Part shown: in pieces, positions 7,960 through 13,328 of the stretch
Layout: the number at the start of each line of letters is the position of its first letter
Position numbering within the stretch: the first letter of the stretch is position 1
NCBI GenBank assembly: GCA_900771305.1
Contig: CAAGNL010000123.1
Span: 1 to 13,328 of the forward strand
Direction: 5' to 3'
Source of the DNA: Kiritimatiellia bacterium
Lineage (GTDB): Bacteria > Verrucomicrobiota > Kiritimatiellia > RFP12 > UBA1067
Length of the DNA: 13,328 bases
The notes under the pieces: generated by a model
Told to the model about the DNA's origin: nothing
The model's input: only the letters and a program-made list of their open reading frames with translations
Databases searched by the model: none
Position numbers and translations under genes: made by a program

Positions 7960-7984
7960 GCAATCCTCTACAAATCTTGAACTT
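7960..7984 (-). promoter_or_regulatory. Putative response-regulator site upstream of the kinase promoter
   Basis: This 25-bp minus-strand element contains TTCAA, TTT, then TAGAGG and TT at the same positions as the element at 6054-6078 upstream of the regulator gene; 18 of 25 positions are identical. It ends 8 bp before the -35, against 9 bp at the regulator gene. Same distance, same orientation and a conserved core suggest the same protein binds both. Confidence 0.5.
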
Positions 7985-8389
7985 GGGCAGGTGCCATTTC
8001 CTCTTTCTCCATTTCATTCTTCAAAGGAGGCGGGTAAGTCACCCAGGTCAGCCAGAGGTAAGAGTTGATAAAGGATAGTTGTAGGTAGCACAGTGTACAT
8101 TCTCCGCCGTAAAAGATAGTTGTAGTTAGTACAGTAGGTCTGGATAAGCCAGTATCAGCGCCGCCGAACTATGCAAGTTCCCGTATTTTCATTTATTTCA
8201 TCTGAAAGAAAGTCTGCCCTGGTGCCCCACCCCTTCCCGCGCCCATACGATGAGCTCCCCCTGGGAGGACCCGTGGCATAGATAGTACAGTGTGCATCCG
8301 TCGCACGGAATGGCCGCGCCGACACACACTGACATACAACTACAACTTCACCCATGGCCCATATGGTTGTCAGGGTGTTCCGACGTTCA
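7985..8389. other. Gene-free stretch upstream of the kinase, with short repeats
   Basis: I see no supportable gene in about 400 bp. The minus-strand open frame at 8155-8568 has no ribosome site and no recognisable motif, and overlaps the better-supported 61-aa gene. The stretch is AT-richer than its surroundings, holds the GATAGTTGTAG-type repeats listed separately, and has an isolated AAAGGAGG at 8023-8030 with no suitable start codon after it. Confidence 0.5.
8074..8348. repeat. Four related short repeats, GATAGTTGTAG...ACAGT type
   Basis: Copy A (8074-8094) and copy B (8115-8135) are 21 bp long, differ at two positions (GATAGTTGTAGKTAGYACAGT), and start 41 bp apart. Copy C (8281-8297, GATAGTACAGTGTGCAT) resembles copy A with its middle 11 bp missing and shares the ACAGTGTRCAT tail. 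Copy D (8332-8348) is inverted and reads AAGTTGTAGTTGTATGT on the minus strand. They could be protein-binding sites or debris of a small mobile element; nothing in the window decides. Confidence 0.5.
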
Positions 8390-8575
8390 TCAGACTGTCG
8401 GGGCGGACGCCACGCGCGCGGCGTACTCCTCCTCGTCCATTCCAAGTTTGGCCGCGTGATAGGCGGCCCTAGGGAGCAGGCAGGCGTTCCGCCTTCCATG
8501 ACCTCCCGGGATCTCGGCCAGCGCGTCCTCAAACGCCCTGAAATGATATCCCGTGTAGTCGAATCCATTTCCCAT
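8390..8575 (-). CDS. Small hypothetical protein, 61 aa
   Basis: The start at 8575 is supported by a strong Shine-Dalgarno (AAAGGAGG, complement of 8581-8588) at a 5-nt spacing; an in-frame extension upstream runs through the hairpin cluster and is not credible. The product begins MGNGFDYTGYHFRAFEDAL, is mostly helical in character, and has a basic GRRNAC segment followed by LGMDEEEYAARVAS, somewhat like short helical tails of primase-type or DNA-processing proteins. I do not recognise a family. It is downstream of the 162-aa gene on the same strand, separated by about 100 bp of hairpin-forming repeats that may control its expression. Confidence 0.6.
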   Translation of the reverse strand: MGNGFDYTGYHFRAFEDALAEIPGGHGRRNACLLPRAAYHAAKLGMDEEEYAARVASAPTV

Positions 8576-8603
8576 CGATGCCTCCTTTCGTCGTTCCGTT
8601 GCA

Positions 8604-8715
8604 GTTTCGCTGTTTCCTTGTTTCCGTCGGGTTAAAGGGGACGGACGGAAACAGCGAAACAGGCGGCGAAGCTGTTTCACTGTTTTTCGCCTCCTGTTTT
8701 CCGAAACTGGGAAAC
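8604..8715. repeat. Cluster of four GTTTC-N3-GTTTC boxes forming hairpins
   Basis: The boxes are GTTTC-GCT-GTTTC at 8604-8616 (+) and 8648-8660 (-), GTTTC-ACT-GTTTT at 8674-8686 (+), and GTTTC-CCA-GTTTC at 8703-8715 (-), so orientations alternate. The first two make a perfect 14-bp inverted repeat (8604-8617 with 8647-8660). A second stem (GTTTCCGTC 8620-8628 with 8644-8652) and a third (GAAACAG 8656-8662 with 8672-8678) compete with it. The last two boxes reach into the 3' end and stop codon of the 162-aa gene. The cluster lies directly upstream of the 61-aa gene's ribosome site. Confidence 0.65.
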
Positions 8716-9165
8716 TGCCGCCTTCCCCTTCGATTCCGATTCGCGCCTCGCCCACGCGATCTGCTCCGCCGTGCCGATGAACATCGCCTTCGGATATCCG
8801 CGCGACCAGCACTTGATTCCGAGCTCCTCGGCGAGTTCCCTTGTTCCAGGAGCCTGTCCCGTCAGCGACATGACGATCAGGTCGGCCTGACGGGCCGAGA
8901 GACCGCCGTATGCGGCGCGAATCGCCTTGCAGAGTTCCGTCTTTCGATAGGGCTCCTCGCCATGCCCGAGGATGAGTTCCCGATGTATCCTGCGGACGTA
9001 GTCGTCGCGGTCGTTTGCCGTCATCTGCGGGGAGCCGCCGAGGCCGCCGCGTCCGCCGCGCAAGTCGCCCTCCAGCTCACGCTGCCATGCAGCATGATCG
9101 AAGCCGTCGAGCAGTTCGTACATCTCCATACGCTCGTCGAGCTTGAACGCGACCGGCGGCGGCAC
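8677..9165 (-). CDS. Hypothetical protein, about 162 aa (start uncertain, possibly truncated)
   Basis: The frame encodes a soluble, charged protein with no membrane segment or signal peptide, and I do not recognise a family. Visible pieces are YVRRIHRELILGHGEE, a helical KTELCKAIRAAYGGLSARQADLI segment that looks like a helix-turn-helix or zinc-free DNA-binding helix pair, and KAMFIGTAEQIAWARRESES. GTG 9165 is the longest start without an upstream ribosome motif; ATGs at 9129 and 9123 are alternatives. The frame stays open upstream to a stop near 9304 and still reads protein-like (for example GGTYAPLPRNERNGDRPRR) but has no ATG, and a REP-like palindrome sits at its upstream end, so the original N-terminus may have been lost. 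The 3' end overlaps the GTTTC boxes. Confidence 0.5.
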   Translation of the reverse strand: MPPPVAFKLDERMEMYELLDGFDHAAWQRELEGDLRGGRGGLGGSPQMTANDRDDYVRRIHRELILGHGEEPYRKTELCKAIRAAYGGLSARQADLIVMSLTGQAPGTRELAEELGIKCWSRGYPKAMFIGTAEQIAWARRESESKGKAAVSQFRKTGGEKQ

Positions 9166-9282
9166 CCGCCGGGGCCTATCGCCGTTCCGCTCATTTCGCG
9201 GCAGCGGCGCATATGTTCCACCCGAGTCCAGAGGATAAATACATGTCCCCCTTCGCGCCCCCCTGTATCCGCTGGACGAGAA

Positions 9283-9322
9283 AGCGGGGACGGAACCATT
9301 GCCTTATGTCCCCGTCCCCGCT
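9283..9322. repeat. REP-like palindrome, 11-bp arms
   Basis: AGCGGGGACGG (9283-9293) pairs perfectly with CCGTCCCCGCT (9312-9322) across an 18-nt loop. Palindromes built on GGGGAC...GTCCCC are typical of REP elements mobilised by Y1 (RAYT) transposases, but no such transposase is seen here. It lies between the 311-aa and 162-aa genes and might also act as a transcription terminator, though there is no T-tract. Confidence 0.5.
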
Positions 9323-9350
9323 ATCGCCAGCCAATTAATCCTGCATCTGT

Positions 9351-10286
9351 CTAGGCTTTCAAATCCCCATCTTTTCGGACGCCGCGGTCGTACTTCCCGC
9401 GAGACGAGTTCTTTCGGCGCTGCAACGCCTTTTTGATCGCCGCAGGCGAAATGATGTAGTTCGACTTCCCCGTCGCCGGATTCCTTTGTACGTGACGCTC
9501 GGCGACTCGGCGGATCGCCGCTGCGTCCGAATGCGTGAGATCGCGGTCCCGTTTCCTGTTCGGATACAAGCGGTCCCATTCGGCGAGAAGCTGCCTGGCC
9601 TCCTTCAGAATCGCCACGCGCCCCTGTTCGTACGCATCCGTCTGCTGCCGCATCTCACGGATGGTCTTCGCACCCAGCTTCCCGAATTTGGCGAGCCGTT
9701 CCTCTCTGGCCCGCTTCTCTCCGACAAGACAGGCGACACCATCGGCCACGCTGGCCTCGGCCATCTTCCTGTCCTGGCGCCGTCTCGCCAGAATCCGCGC
9801 GGCCTCGTCCGCGAACAGCATTCCCTCGAGTTCGAGTTCGTTGCGCATGCGGACGAATTCTCCGTCGAGAACGACGGCATCGGGAGCCTGCGCCACCTTG
9901 AAGAACACGTTGAAGGCGCCCGAATCGTGACCAAGGTCCGCGTCCCACTCCGCGCACCGCTCCGTGGCGGTTGCCGACTCGGAGAGCACCAGCCGCACGA
10001 GCACCATCGCCGCCGACGCCTTGTTCGTCAACCAATGCGAATAGTTCCTCACGGGCTTCGCGCACGAAGGCTCGCCGCCAAACCGTCCGACTAGATAGTC
10101 GACGACCTCCTTCGCCTTTTCCGCAAATCGCACCCTCAGCTTATTCAGGATGAATCCCGGGCCATCCACGCTCCCGAGGAAAACCATGCCGGGGAACCTT
10201 GGATCCATCCGTCGCGGAAACTTCCCAAACGGATCCGCGCTCCCGTCCCTGGCGGAACTGTTCTGCTCGTCTTCTTTTTCTCTCAT
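9351..10286 (-). CDS. Hypothetical charged protein with coiled-coil region, 311 aa
   Basis: ATG 10286 has a reasonable ribosome site (AAGGA, 7 nt upstream). I do not recognise a family. Residues 1-30 are polar and disordered-looking. Residues about 32-145 form a folded region with FPGMVFLGSVDGPGFILNK and YSHWLTNKASAAMVLVRLVL. Residues about 145-240 are Arg/Glu/Ala-rich and probably helical or coiled coil. The basic C-terminus (about 245-311) contains LTHSDAAAIRRVAERHVQRN and ends in a Lys/Arg-rich tail that could bind nucleic acid. No signal peptide or membrane segment is visible. It is the first of three same-strand unknown genes lying 3' of tRNA-Pro, which is a common place for acquired DNA. 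No clear promoter was identified upstream. Confidence 0.7.
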   Translation of the reverse strand: MREKEDEQNSSARDGSADPFGKFPRRMDPRFPGMVFLGSVDGPGFILNKLRVRFAEKAKEVVDYLVGRFGGEPSCAKPVRNYSHWLTNKASAAMVLVRLVLSESATATERCAEWDADLGHDSGAFNVFFKVAQAPDAVVLDGEFVRMRNELELEGMLFADEAARILARRRQDRKMAEASVADGVACLVGEKRAREERLAKFGKLGAKTIREMRQQTDAYEQGRVAILKEARQLLAEWDRLYPNRKRDRDLTHSDAAAIRRVAERHVQRNPATGKSNYIISPAAIKKALQRRKNSSRGKYDRGVRKDGDLKA

Positions 10287-10462
10287 CTCAGATCCTTCGA
10301 GGGCGTCCTATCACGACATAGAAAAAATCTGCCATCTCACGGGAGGGCGAAATCAGTTTTCCGTGCATACTTTTGTGCCTACTGCCGCGTTGTTTCACGC
10401 TGCTCCGCATCGACTCGGCAGGAGCTCCACAACGGGCGACCACAAACCGCCATATCCGCCCT

Positions 10463-10508
10463 AAAAAGCAAATCTTCCGCCCTTTTCCTCAAGAAACAAG
10501 CGGAAGAT
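10463..10508 (-). terminator. Rho-independent terminator of tRNA-Pro
   Basis: On the minus strand ATCTTCCGC (10508-10500) pairs with GCGGAAGAT (10480-10472), a perfect 9-bp stem, followed by TTGCTTTTT. It starts 3 nt after the encoded CCA of the tRNA. Confidence 0.8.
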
Positions 10509-10511
10509 GAA

Positions 10512-10588
10512 TGGTCGGACCGAGGGGATTTGAACCCCTGACCTTTTGCACCCCAAGCAAACGCGCTACCAGGCTGCGCTACGGTCCG
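10512..10588 (-). tRNA. tRNA-Pro (anticodon GGG), CCA encoded
   Basis: This 77-nt gene folds as a full cloverleaf. The acceptor stem is CGGACCG with CGGTCCG, then discriminator A and CCA. The anticodon stem TTTGC/GCAAA encloses TTGGGGT, giving anticodon GGG, which reads proline codon CCC. The T arm is AGGGG-TTCAAAT-CCCCT. It is a single gene with its own promoter and terminator. I found no second copy of its 3' end in the window, so there is no visible attachment-site duplication. Confidence 0.96.
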
Positions 10589-10601
10589 TCGATTGGCAAG
10601 T

Positions 10602-10630
10602 AGTATATCAAAACCCCGTGGTGGGGTAAA
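10602..10630 (-). promoter_or_regulatory. Promoter of tRNA-Pro
   Basis: On the minus strand TTTACC (10630-10625) and TATACT (10607-10602) are 17 bp apart. The predicted transcript start is about 7 nt before the tRNA 5' end. It overlaps the hairpin that ends the ABC-F gene. Confidence 0.55.
10613..10627 (-). terminator. Short hairpin after the ABC-F gene, possible weak terminator
   Basis: ACCCC (10627-10623) pairs with GGGGT (10617-10613) across a 5-nt loop and is followed by TTTTGATAT on the minus strand. The stem is only 5 bp with a short T-run, so termination is probably partial. It overlaps the tRNA-Pro -35 region. Confidence 0.45.
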
Positions 10631-10647
10631 GGGGGCAATTTCAGGAA

Positions 10648-12615
10648 TCAGTCGGCGATTGAATTCTGTAGTTCCTCGAGTTCCATTGCTGCCTTTTCCC
10701 AGTCCTCCGTATAACGGTCGATCTCGAACTGGAGCGTGCGGACCTTGCGGTTCGCCTCCGCGAAGTCAGTCGTCGGCTTCGGGTTGAAGAGCTCCTCCGA
10801 AGCCGCGTCCAGCGCCGCCTGCAGCTCCTCGATCTTCTTCTCGCTCGTCTCGACCTTCCGCTTGAGCTCCTTGACCTTCGGCGCGATCTTCGCGCGCTCC
10901 GCGGCCCGCTGCTGGCGGAGTTCCTTCGAGGTCAGACGCGGAGCGCCGTCCGGCGTGGTGGCCGTCTCGGCCGCCTGCTTCGGAGCGCTGGCACCCTTCT
11001 GCATCTCGGCCTTCTTCTCGCAGTAGTAGTCGTATCCGCCGGGGAACTGGCGGATGCCTTCGCGGGTGATCTCCAGTACGGAGGTCGCCACGGCGCGCAC
11101 GAACTCGATGTCGTGGGAGACGAGGAAGATCGTCCCCTGGTACTTCTGCAGGGCGTCCTGCAGCAGGCGGCGTCCGTCGAGATCAAGGTGCGTCGTCGGT
11201 TCGTCGAGCAGCAGGAAGTTCGGCGCCTGCAGGAAGAGACGCAGGAACGCAAGGCGAATCTTCTCGCCGCCGGAGAGCACGCCCACCTGCTTCTCGACGT
11301 CGTTCTCGTCGAAGCCGAACGCGCCAAGCTGATTGCGGAAGTTCTTCTCGCCCGAGAGGTTCGTGCCGCCCTGCCAGGCGTCCTTCGCCACACGGTAGAC
11401 CGTCAGGTCCGGCGGAATCGTCTCCGCCAGCTCCTGTGAGAGGTAGCCAGGGACAACGTTGTGTCCGAGGATGGCACGTCCAGAGGTCGGTTGGCGACGC
11501 CCCGCGATGATGCGCATGAGCGTGGACTTGCCGAGACCGTTGTAGCCGATCAGCGCGATCTTGTCCCCGCGGGAGACGTTGAATTCCACGTCGTGCAGGA
11601 CGTTCTTCACGCCATCATAGGAGAAGAAGAGGTTCTCGCAGCGGAACATCTCGATCCCCGAGGCCGGCGGCTCCGCGAGACGGAGGCGGCCACTCTGGGT
11701 GTATCGCTTCGGGAGCACGATGCGCTCCTCGTCGATCTTGTCGATGAGCTTCTGACGGCTCTGCGCCTGCGCGGCCTTCGTGGCCTGCGCACGGAAGCGG
11801 TCCACGAACCGCTGCAGCTGCTCGCGGTGATGATCCTGGTTCTCCTTCGCCTGCAGGAGATGCTGGTAGCGAACCTCGCGCTCGCGCATGTACCAATCGA
11901 GGTTGCCCTCGTAGCGCGTGCAGGTGCCGGCATCGACCTCGACGATGATCTCCGTCAGCGAGCGCAGCAGATAGCGGTCGTGGGAAATGAGCATCAACGT
12001 GCCGCGGTACTGCTTCAGGAACTTCTGCAGCCAGTCGACGGCGGGCAGGTCAAGATAGTTGGACGGTTCGTCCAGCAGCAGCAGATCCGGATGCGAGGCG
12101 AGCACACGGCTCAGTTCCGCACGCATCCGCCAACCACCTGAGAAGCTTGCGAACGGCTTCGAGAACTCCTCCACCGAAAATCCGAGACCACCCAGGGCCA
12201 CCTTCACGCGCGTCTCAAGGTCGTATCCCCCAAGATGCTCGAATTCCGTTTGGACGTCGCCGTATTCCTTCAGGATATTCGGATCGCCCGAGTCAAGCTT
12301 CTCCTCGAGTTCGCGCATACGCAGTTCGAGTTCGTGGAAACCAGGAATGCCGCGCATTGAATACTCGAGCAGCGTCTCGTCCGGCGTGTCCGGCTCGGGA
12401 TGCTGCCGCGTGGACCCGATCCGCGGCTTCTCCTCGATGATGAGTTCGCCGTGGTCGGTGGACATTTCGCCGAGGATGATCTTGAAAAGCGTGGATTTCC
12501 CGGAACCGTTCGGACCGACGACGCCGATGCGCTCGCCCTTGTTGACGCGGAAAGTGACATCCGTGAGGACGTCCTGAAGTCCATAGTGGACGGATATGTT
12601 CTTGAAGTCTAGCAT
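10648..12615 (-). CDS. ABC-F ATPase with C-terminal coiled coil (Uup/EttA class), 655 aa
   Basis: A soluble ABC-F protein with two ATP-binding domains and no membrane domain; the family acts on ribosomes (translation factors, some antibiotic-protection factors). Domain 1 has Walker A GPNGSGKST (34-42), signature FSGGWRMR (159-165) and Walker B LLLLDEPSNYLD (178-189). The linker (about 240-315) is rich in Arg, Gln and Lys, as in the P-site tRNA-interaction motif. Domain 2 has Walker A GYNGLGKST (357-365), signature LSGGEKIR (447-454) and Walker B LLLDEPTTHLD (468-478). Residues about 560-655 are a coiled-coil C-terminal extension as in Uup-like members, preceded by a Pro/Ala/Thr-rich hinge. 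The start at 12615 (MLDFKNISVHYG) fits the family; the open frame runs 53 codons further upstream without family similarity. The exact subfamily cannot be fixed by eye. Confidence 0.93.
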   Translation of the reverse strand: MLDFKNISVHYGLQDVLTDVTFRVNKGERIGVVGPNGSGKSTLFKIILGEMSTDHGELIIEEKPRIGSTRQHPEPDTPDETLLEYSMRGIPGFHELELRMRELEEKLDSGDPNILKEYGDVQTEFEHLGGYDLETRVKVALGGLGFSVEEFSKPFASFSGGWRMRAELSRVLASHPDLLLLDEPSNYLDLPAVDWLQKFLKQYRGTLMLISHDRYLLRSLTEIIVEVDAGTCTRYEGNLDWYMREREVRYQHLLQAKENQDHHREQLQRFVDRFRAQATKAAQAQSRQKLIDKIDEERIVLPKRYTQSGRLRLAEPPASGIEMFRCENLFFSYDGVKNVLHDVEFNVSRGDKIALIGYNGLGKSTLMRIIAGRRQPTSGRAILGHNVVPGYLSQELAETIPPDLTVYRVAKDAWQGGTNLSGEKNFRNQLGAFGFDENDVEKQVGVLSGGEKIRLAFLRLFLQAPNFLLLDEPTTHLDLDGRRLLQDALQKYQGTIFLVSHDIEFVRAVATSVLEITREGIRQFPGGYDYYCEKKAEMQKGASAPKQAAETATTPDGAPRLTSKELRQQRAAERAKIAPKVKELKRKVETSEKKIEELQAALDAASEELFNPKPTTDFAEANRKVRTLQFEIDRYTEDWEKAAMELEELQNSIAD

Positions 12616-12626
12616 GTGAAGCGGGT

Positions 12627-12632
12627 ATTGTA
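12627..12632 (-). promoter_or_regulatory. Likely -10 element of the ABC-F gene
   Basis: TACAAT on the minus strand lies 11 bp before the ATG at 12615, so the leader would be only about 4-5 nt, and no ribosome-site motif is present. No good -35 is seen at a 16-18-bp spacing (GCCACG at 17), so this is a weaker call than the two-component promoters. Confidence 0.35.
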
Positions 12633-12640
12633 CCAAAACC

Positions 12641-12853
12641 TCAGCGCTTCGTGGCCAAGCCCTTCTCCGAACGCCAGACCACGGGTTGGTTCTCGGCTCC
12701 TCCGTCTTCCTGGCCAAACTGCAACGTGGACTTGAGCACATACCGCCCCGGCACCAGAACCACCTCCACGCCATTCACGCGGTTGGATGCGGGCAACGCA
12801 CGGACGGCATTCCTCACCGCCTCAAGCGAATCCCCAGGCTTGACGTGGAAGGT
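12641..12853 (-). pseudogene. Remnant of a right-handed beta-helix (pectate-lyase-like) protein N-terminus
   Basis: Seventy codons starting at TFHVKPGDSLEAVRNAVRAL and continuing VEVVLVPGRYVLKSTLQFGQ, then PVVWRSEKG, match the start of secreted beta-helix proteins (a repeated 'gdsLeaar.avr...VvlapG.Y.l..tl.fg' pattern). The frame then ends in TGA, where a full protein would continue for several hundred residues. No start codon or signal peptide lies in frame after the rhamnose isomerase stop. It appears to be a decayed fragment stranded between two intact genes. Confidence 0.55.
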
Positions 12854-12877
12854 CCCTCCGCATTGCGGAGAGACCTT
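12849..12877 (-). terminator. Strong 13-bp hairpin after the rhamnose isomerase gene
   Basis: AAGGTCTCTCCGC pairs with GCGGAGGGACCTT on the minus strand across a 3-nt AAT loop. The only non-Watson-Crick pair is a G-U wobble on the minus-strand RNA; on the plus strand it would be a C-A mismatch, so the stem is built for minus-strand transcripts. There is no T-tract, so it may protect the mRNA 3' end or terminate weakly. It ends where the beta-helix remnant begins. Confidence 0.5.
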
Positions 12878-12900
12878 CTTCTGTGTTGTCCACGAGGAAC

Positions 12901-13328
12901 TTAGGCACGCTGGGAGAGCACGTCGCGCTCGTACTTGAGCACTTCGGCCATCCACGCCTCGTTCGCCGGGAGGTTCGCACGCGCGCAGAACTCTTCCCAC
13001 ACGGCACCCATCGGATAGGTCTTGAGCTCCTCCTGGAGGACGAGCTGCTCCGTGAACTGGGCACCGTCCTGGAGCGTCTTGAGCGTCTCCTTAGGTTCGA
13101 GCAGCGCCTCGAGCAGAGCCTTCTGCATGTTGCGCATGCCGAGCACCCACGCCGCGACACGGTTAATGGAGGCGTCGAAGTAGTCGAGGGCGATGATGAA
13201 GTTTTCGGGGCCCATGCGGACGATCTCGTGCGCGGCGGCACGGAGGTCGTCGTTCACGCGGATCACGTGGTCGGAGTCCCAGCGGACCGGACGCGAGATG
13301 TGGAACGCGACCTTGCCGAAGAACATCA
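12901..13328 (-). CDS. rhaA: L-rhamnose isomerase, C-terminal part (start beyond window)
   Basis: RhaA converts L-rhamnose to L-rhamnulose, the first step of cytoplasmic rhamnose breakdown. The 142 visible codons align closely with the C-terminus of the E. coli enzyme as I remember it: FHISRPVRWDSDHV (with the metal-site His and Asp residues), LDYFDASINRVAAWVLGMRN, QKALLEALLEP, and a closing region like WLESVRAYEKEILSRR (here WMAEVLKYERDVLSQRA). The Met at 13326 is internal; the gene enters from the right edge. A hairpin follows the TAA stop. It suggests a rhamnose-using, possibly polysaccharide-degrading, lifestyle, consistent with the beta-helix remnant beside it. Confidence 0.93.
   Translation of the reverse strand, partial: MFFGKVAFHISRPVRWDSDHVIRVNDDLRAAAHEIVRMGPENFIIALDYFDASINRVAAWVLGMRNMQKALLEALLEPKETLKTLQDGAQFTEQLVLQEELKTYPMGAVWEEFCARANLPANEAWMAEVLKYERDVLSQRA

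Noticed and set aside
8023..8030. AAAGGAGG as a ribosome site for an unseen plus-strand gene
   Set aside because: No ATG, GTG or TTG at suitable distance opens a frame of any length.
8074..8348. CRISPR array
   Set aside because: Copies are few, diverged, unequally spaced and in both orientations, and no cas gene is present.
8155..8568. 137-codon minus-strand frame
   Set aside because: It overlaps the 61-aa gene that has a strong ribosome site, and its product shows no fold-like pattern.
9021..9299. 92-codon minus-strand frame starting in the palindrome
   Set aside because: Ser/Arg-rich out-of-frame shadow of the 162-aa gene.
10512..10588. Genomic-island attachment site at tRNA-Pro
   Set aside because: No second copy of the tRNA 3' end and no integrase are seen in the window.
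12616..12774. 53-codon N-terminal extension of the ABC-F protein
   Set aside because: Low-complexity, overlaps the beta-helix remnant and the -10 element; family similarity starts at MLDFKN (12615).

Overview
The window looks like the chromosome of a bacterium from the PVC group, most likely the Kiritimatiellota/Lentisphaerota/Verrucomicrobiota side. The main reason is a giant secreted protein that combines a paired 'GQLK...PFWARL...PWTG...GQVKSAFSF' module with long Asp-rich DTDGDGLxDG (thrombospondin type 3) arrays, a combination I associate with that group. Sampled lines are about 68% GC in the secreted-protein operon and about 53% GC in the two-component genes. No marker gene fixes the taxonomy, so this is a moderate inference.

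Layout. (1) 1-5985, minus strand: a two-gene operon. It encodes a secreted LamG-domain protein (4255-5985) and, 8 bp downstream, a very large Ca2+-binding TSP3-repeat protein (4246 to beyond base 1). The second gene is open over more than 1,415 codons and is cut by the window edge, so it is easy to miss. (2) 5986-6123: a 138-bp divergent control region with three TAGAGG boxes. (3) 6124-7916: an OmpR/PhoB-type response regulator (plus) and a histidine kinase (minus), arranged tail to tail with 20 bp between their stop codons. (4) 7917-8389: the kinase promoter, then about 400 bp with no gene but with four related short repeats. (5) 8390-10286, minus: three genes of unknown function (61, about 162 and 311 aa), with a cluster of GTTTC-N3-GTTTC boxes/hairpins and a REP-like palindrome between them. 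(6) 10463-10630: tRNA-Pro(GGG) with its own terminator and promoter. (7) 10648-12615, minus: an ABC-F ATPase. (8) 12641-12853: a 70-codon remnant of a beta-helix protein. (9) 12901-13328, minus: the C-terminal part of L-rhamnose isomerase, entering from the right.

How the parts may work together. The response regulator lies head to head with the secreted-protein operon. On the operon side, two TAGAGGTTYCG boxes spaced exactly 11 bp cover the place where a -35 hexamer should be, upstream of a TACAAT -10. That is the expected layout for an OmpR/PhoB-class activator. A related 25-bp element (18/25 identical) sits 8-9 bp upstream of the -35 of both the regulator and the kinase promoters. Both of those promoters place the transcription start at or next to the ATG. 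I read this as a dedicated, self-regulated two-component switch for a secreted LamG/TSP3 surface system. The DNA layout is seen directly; the regulatory logic is inference.
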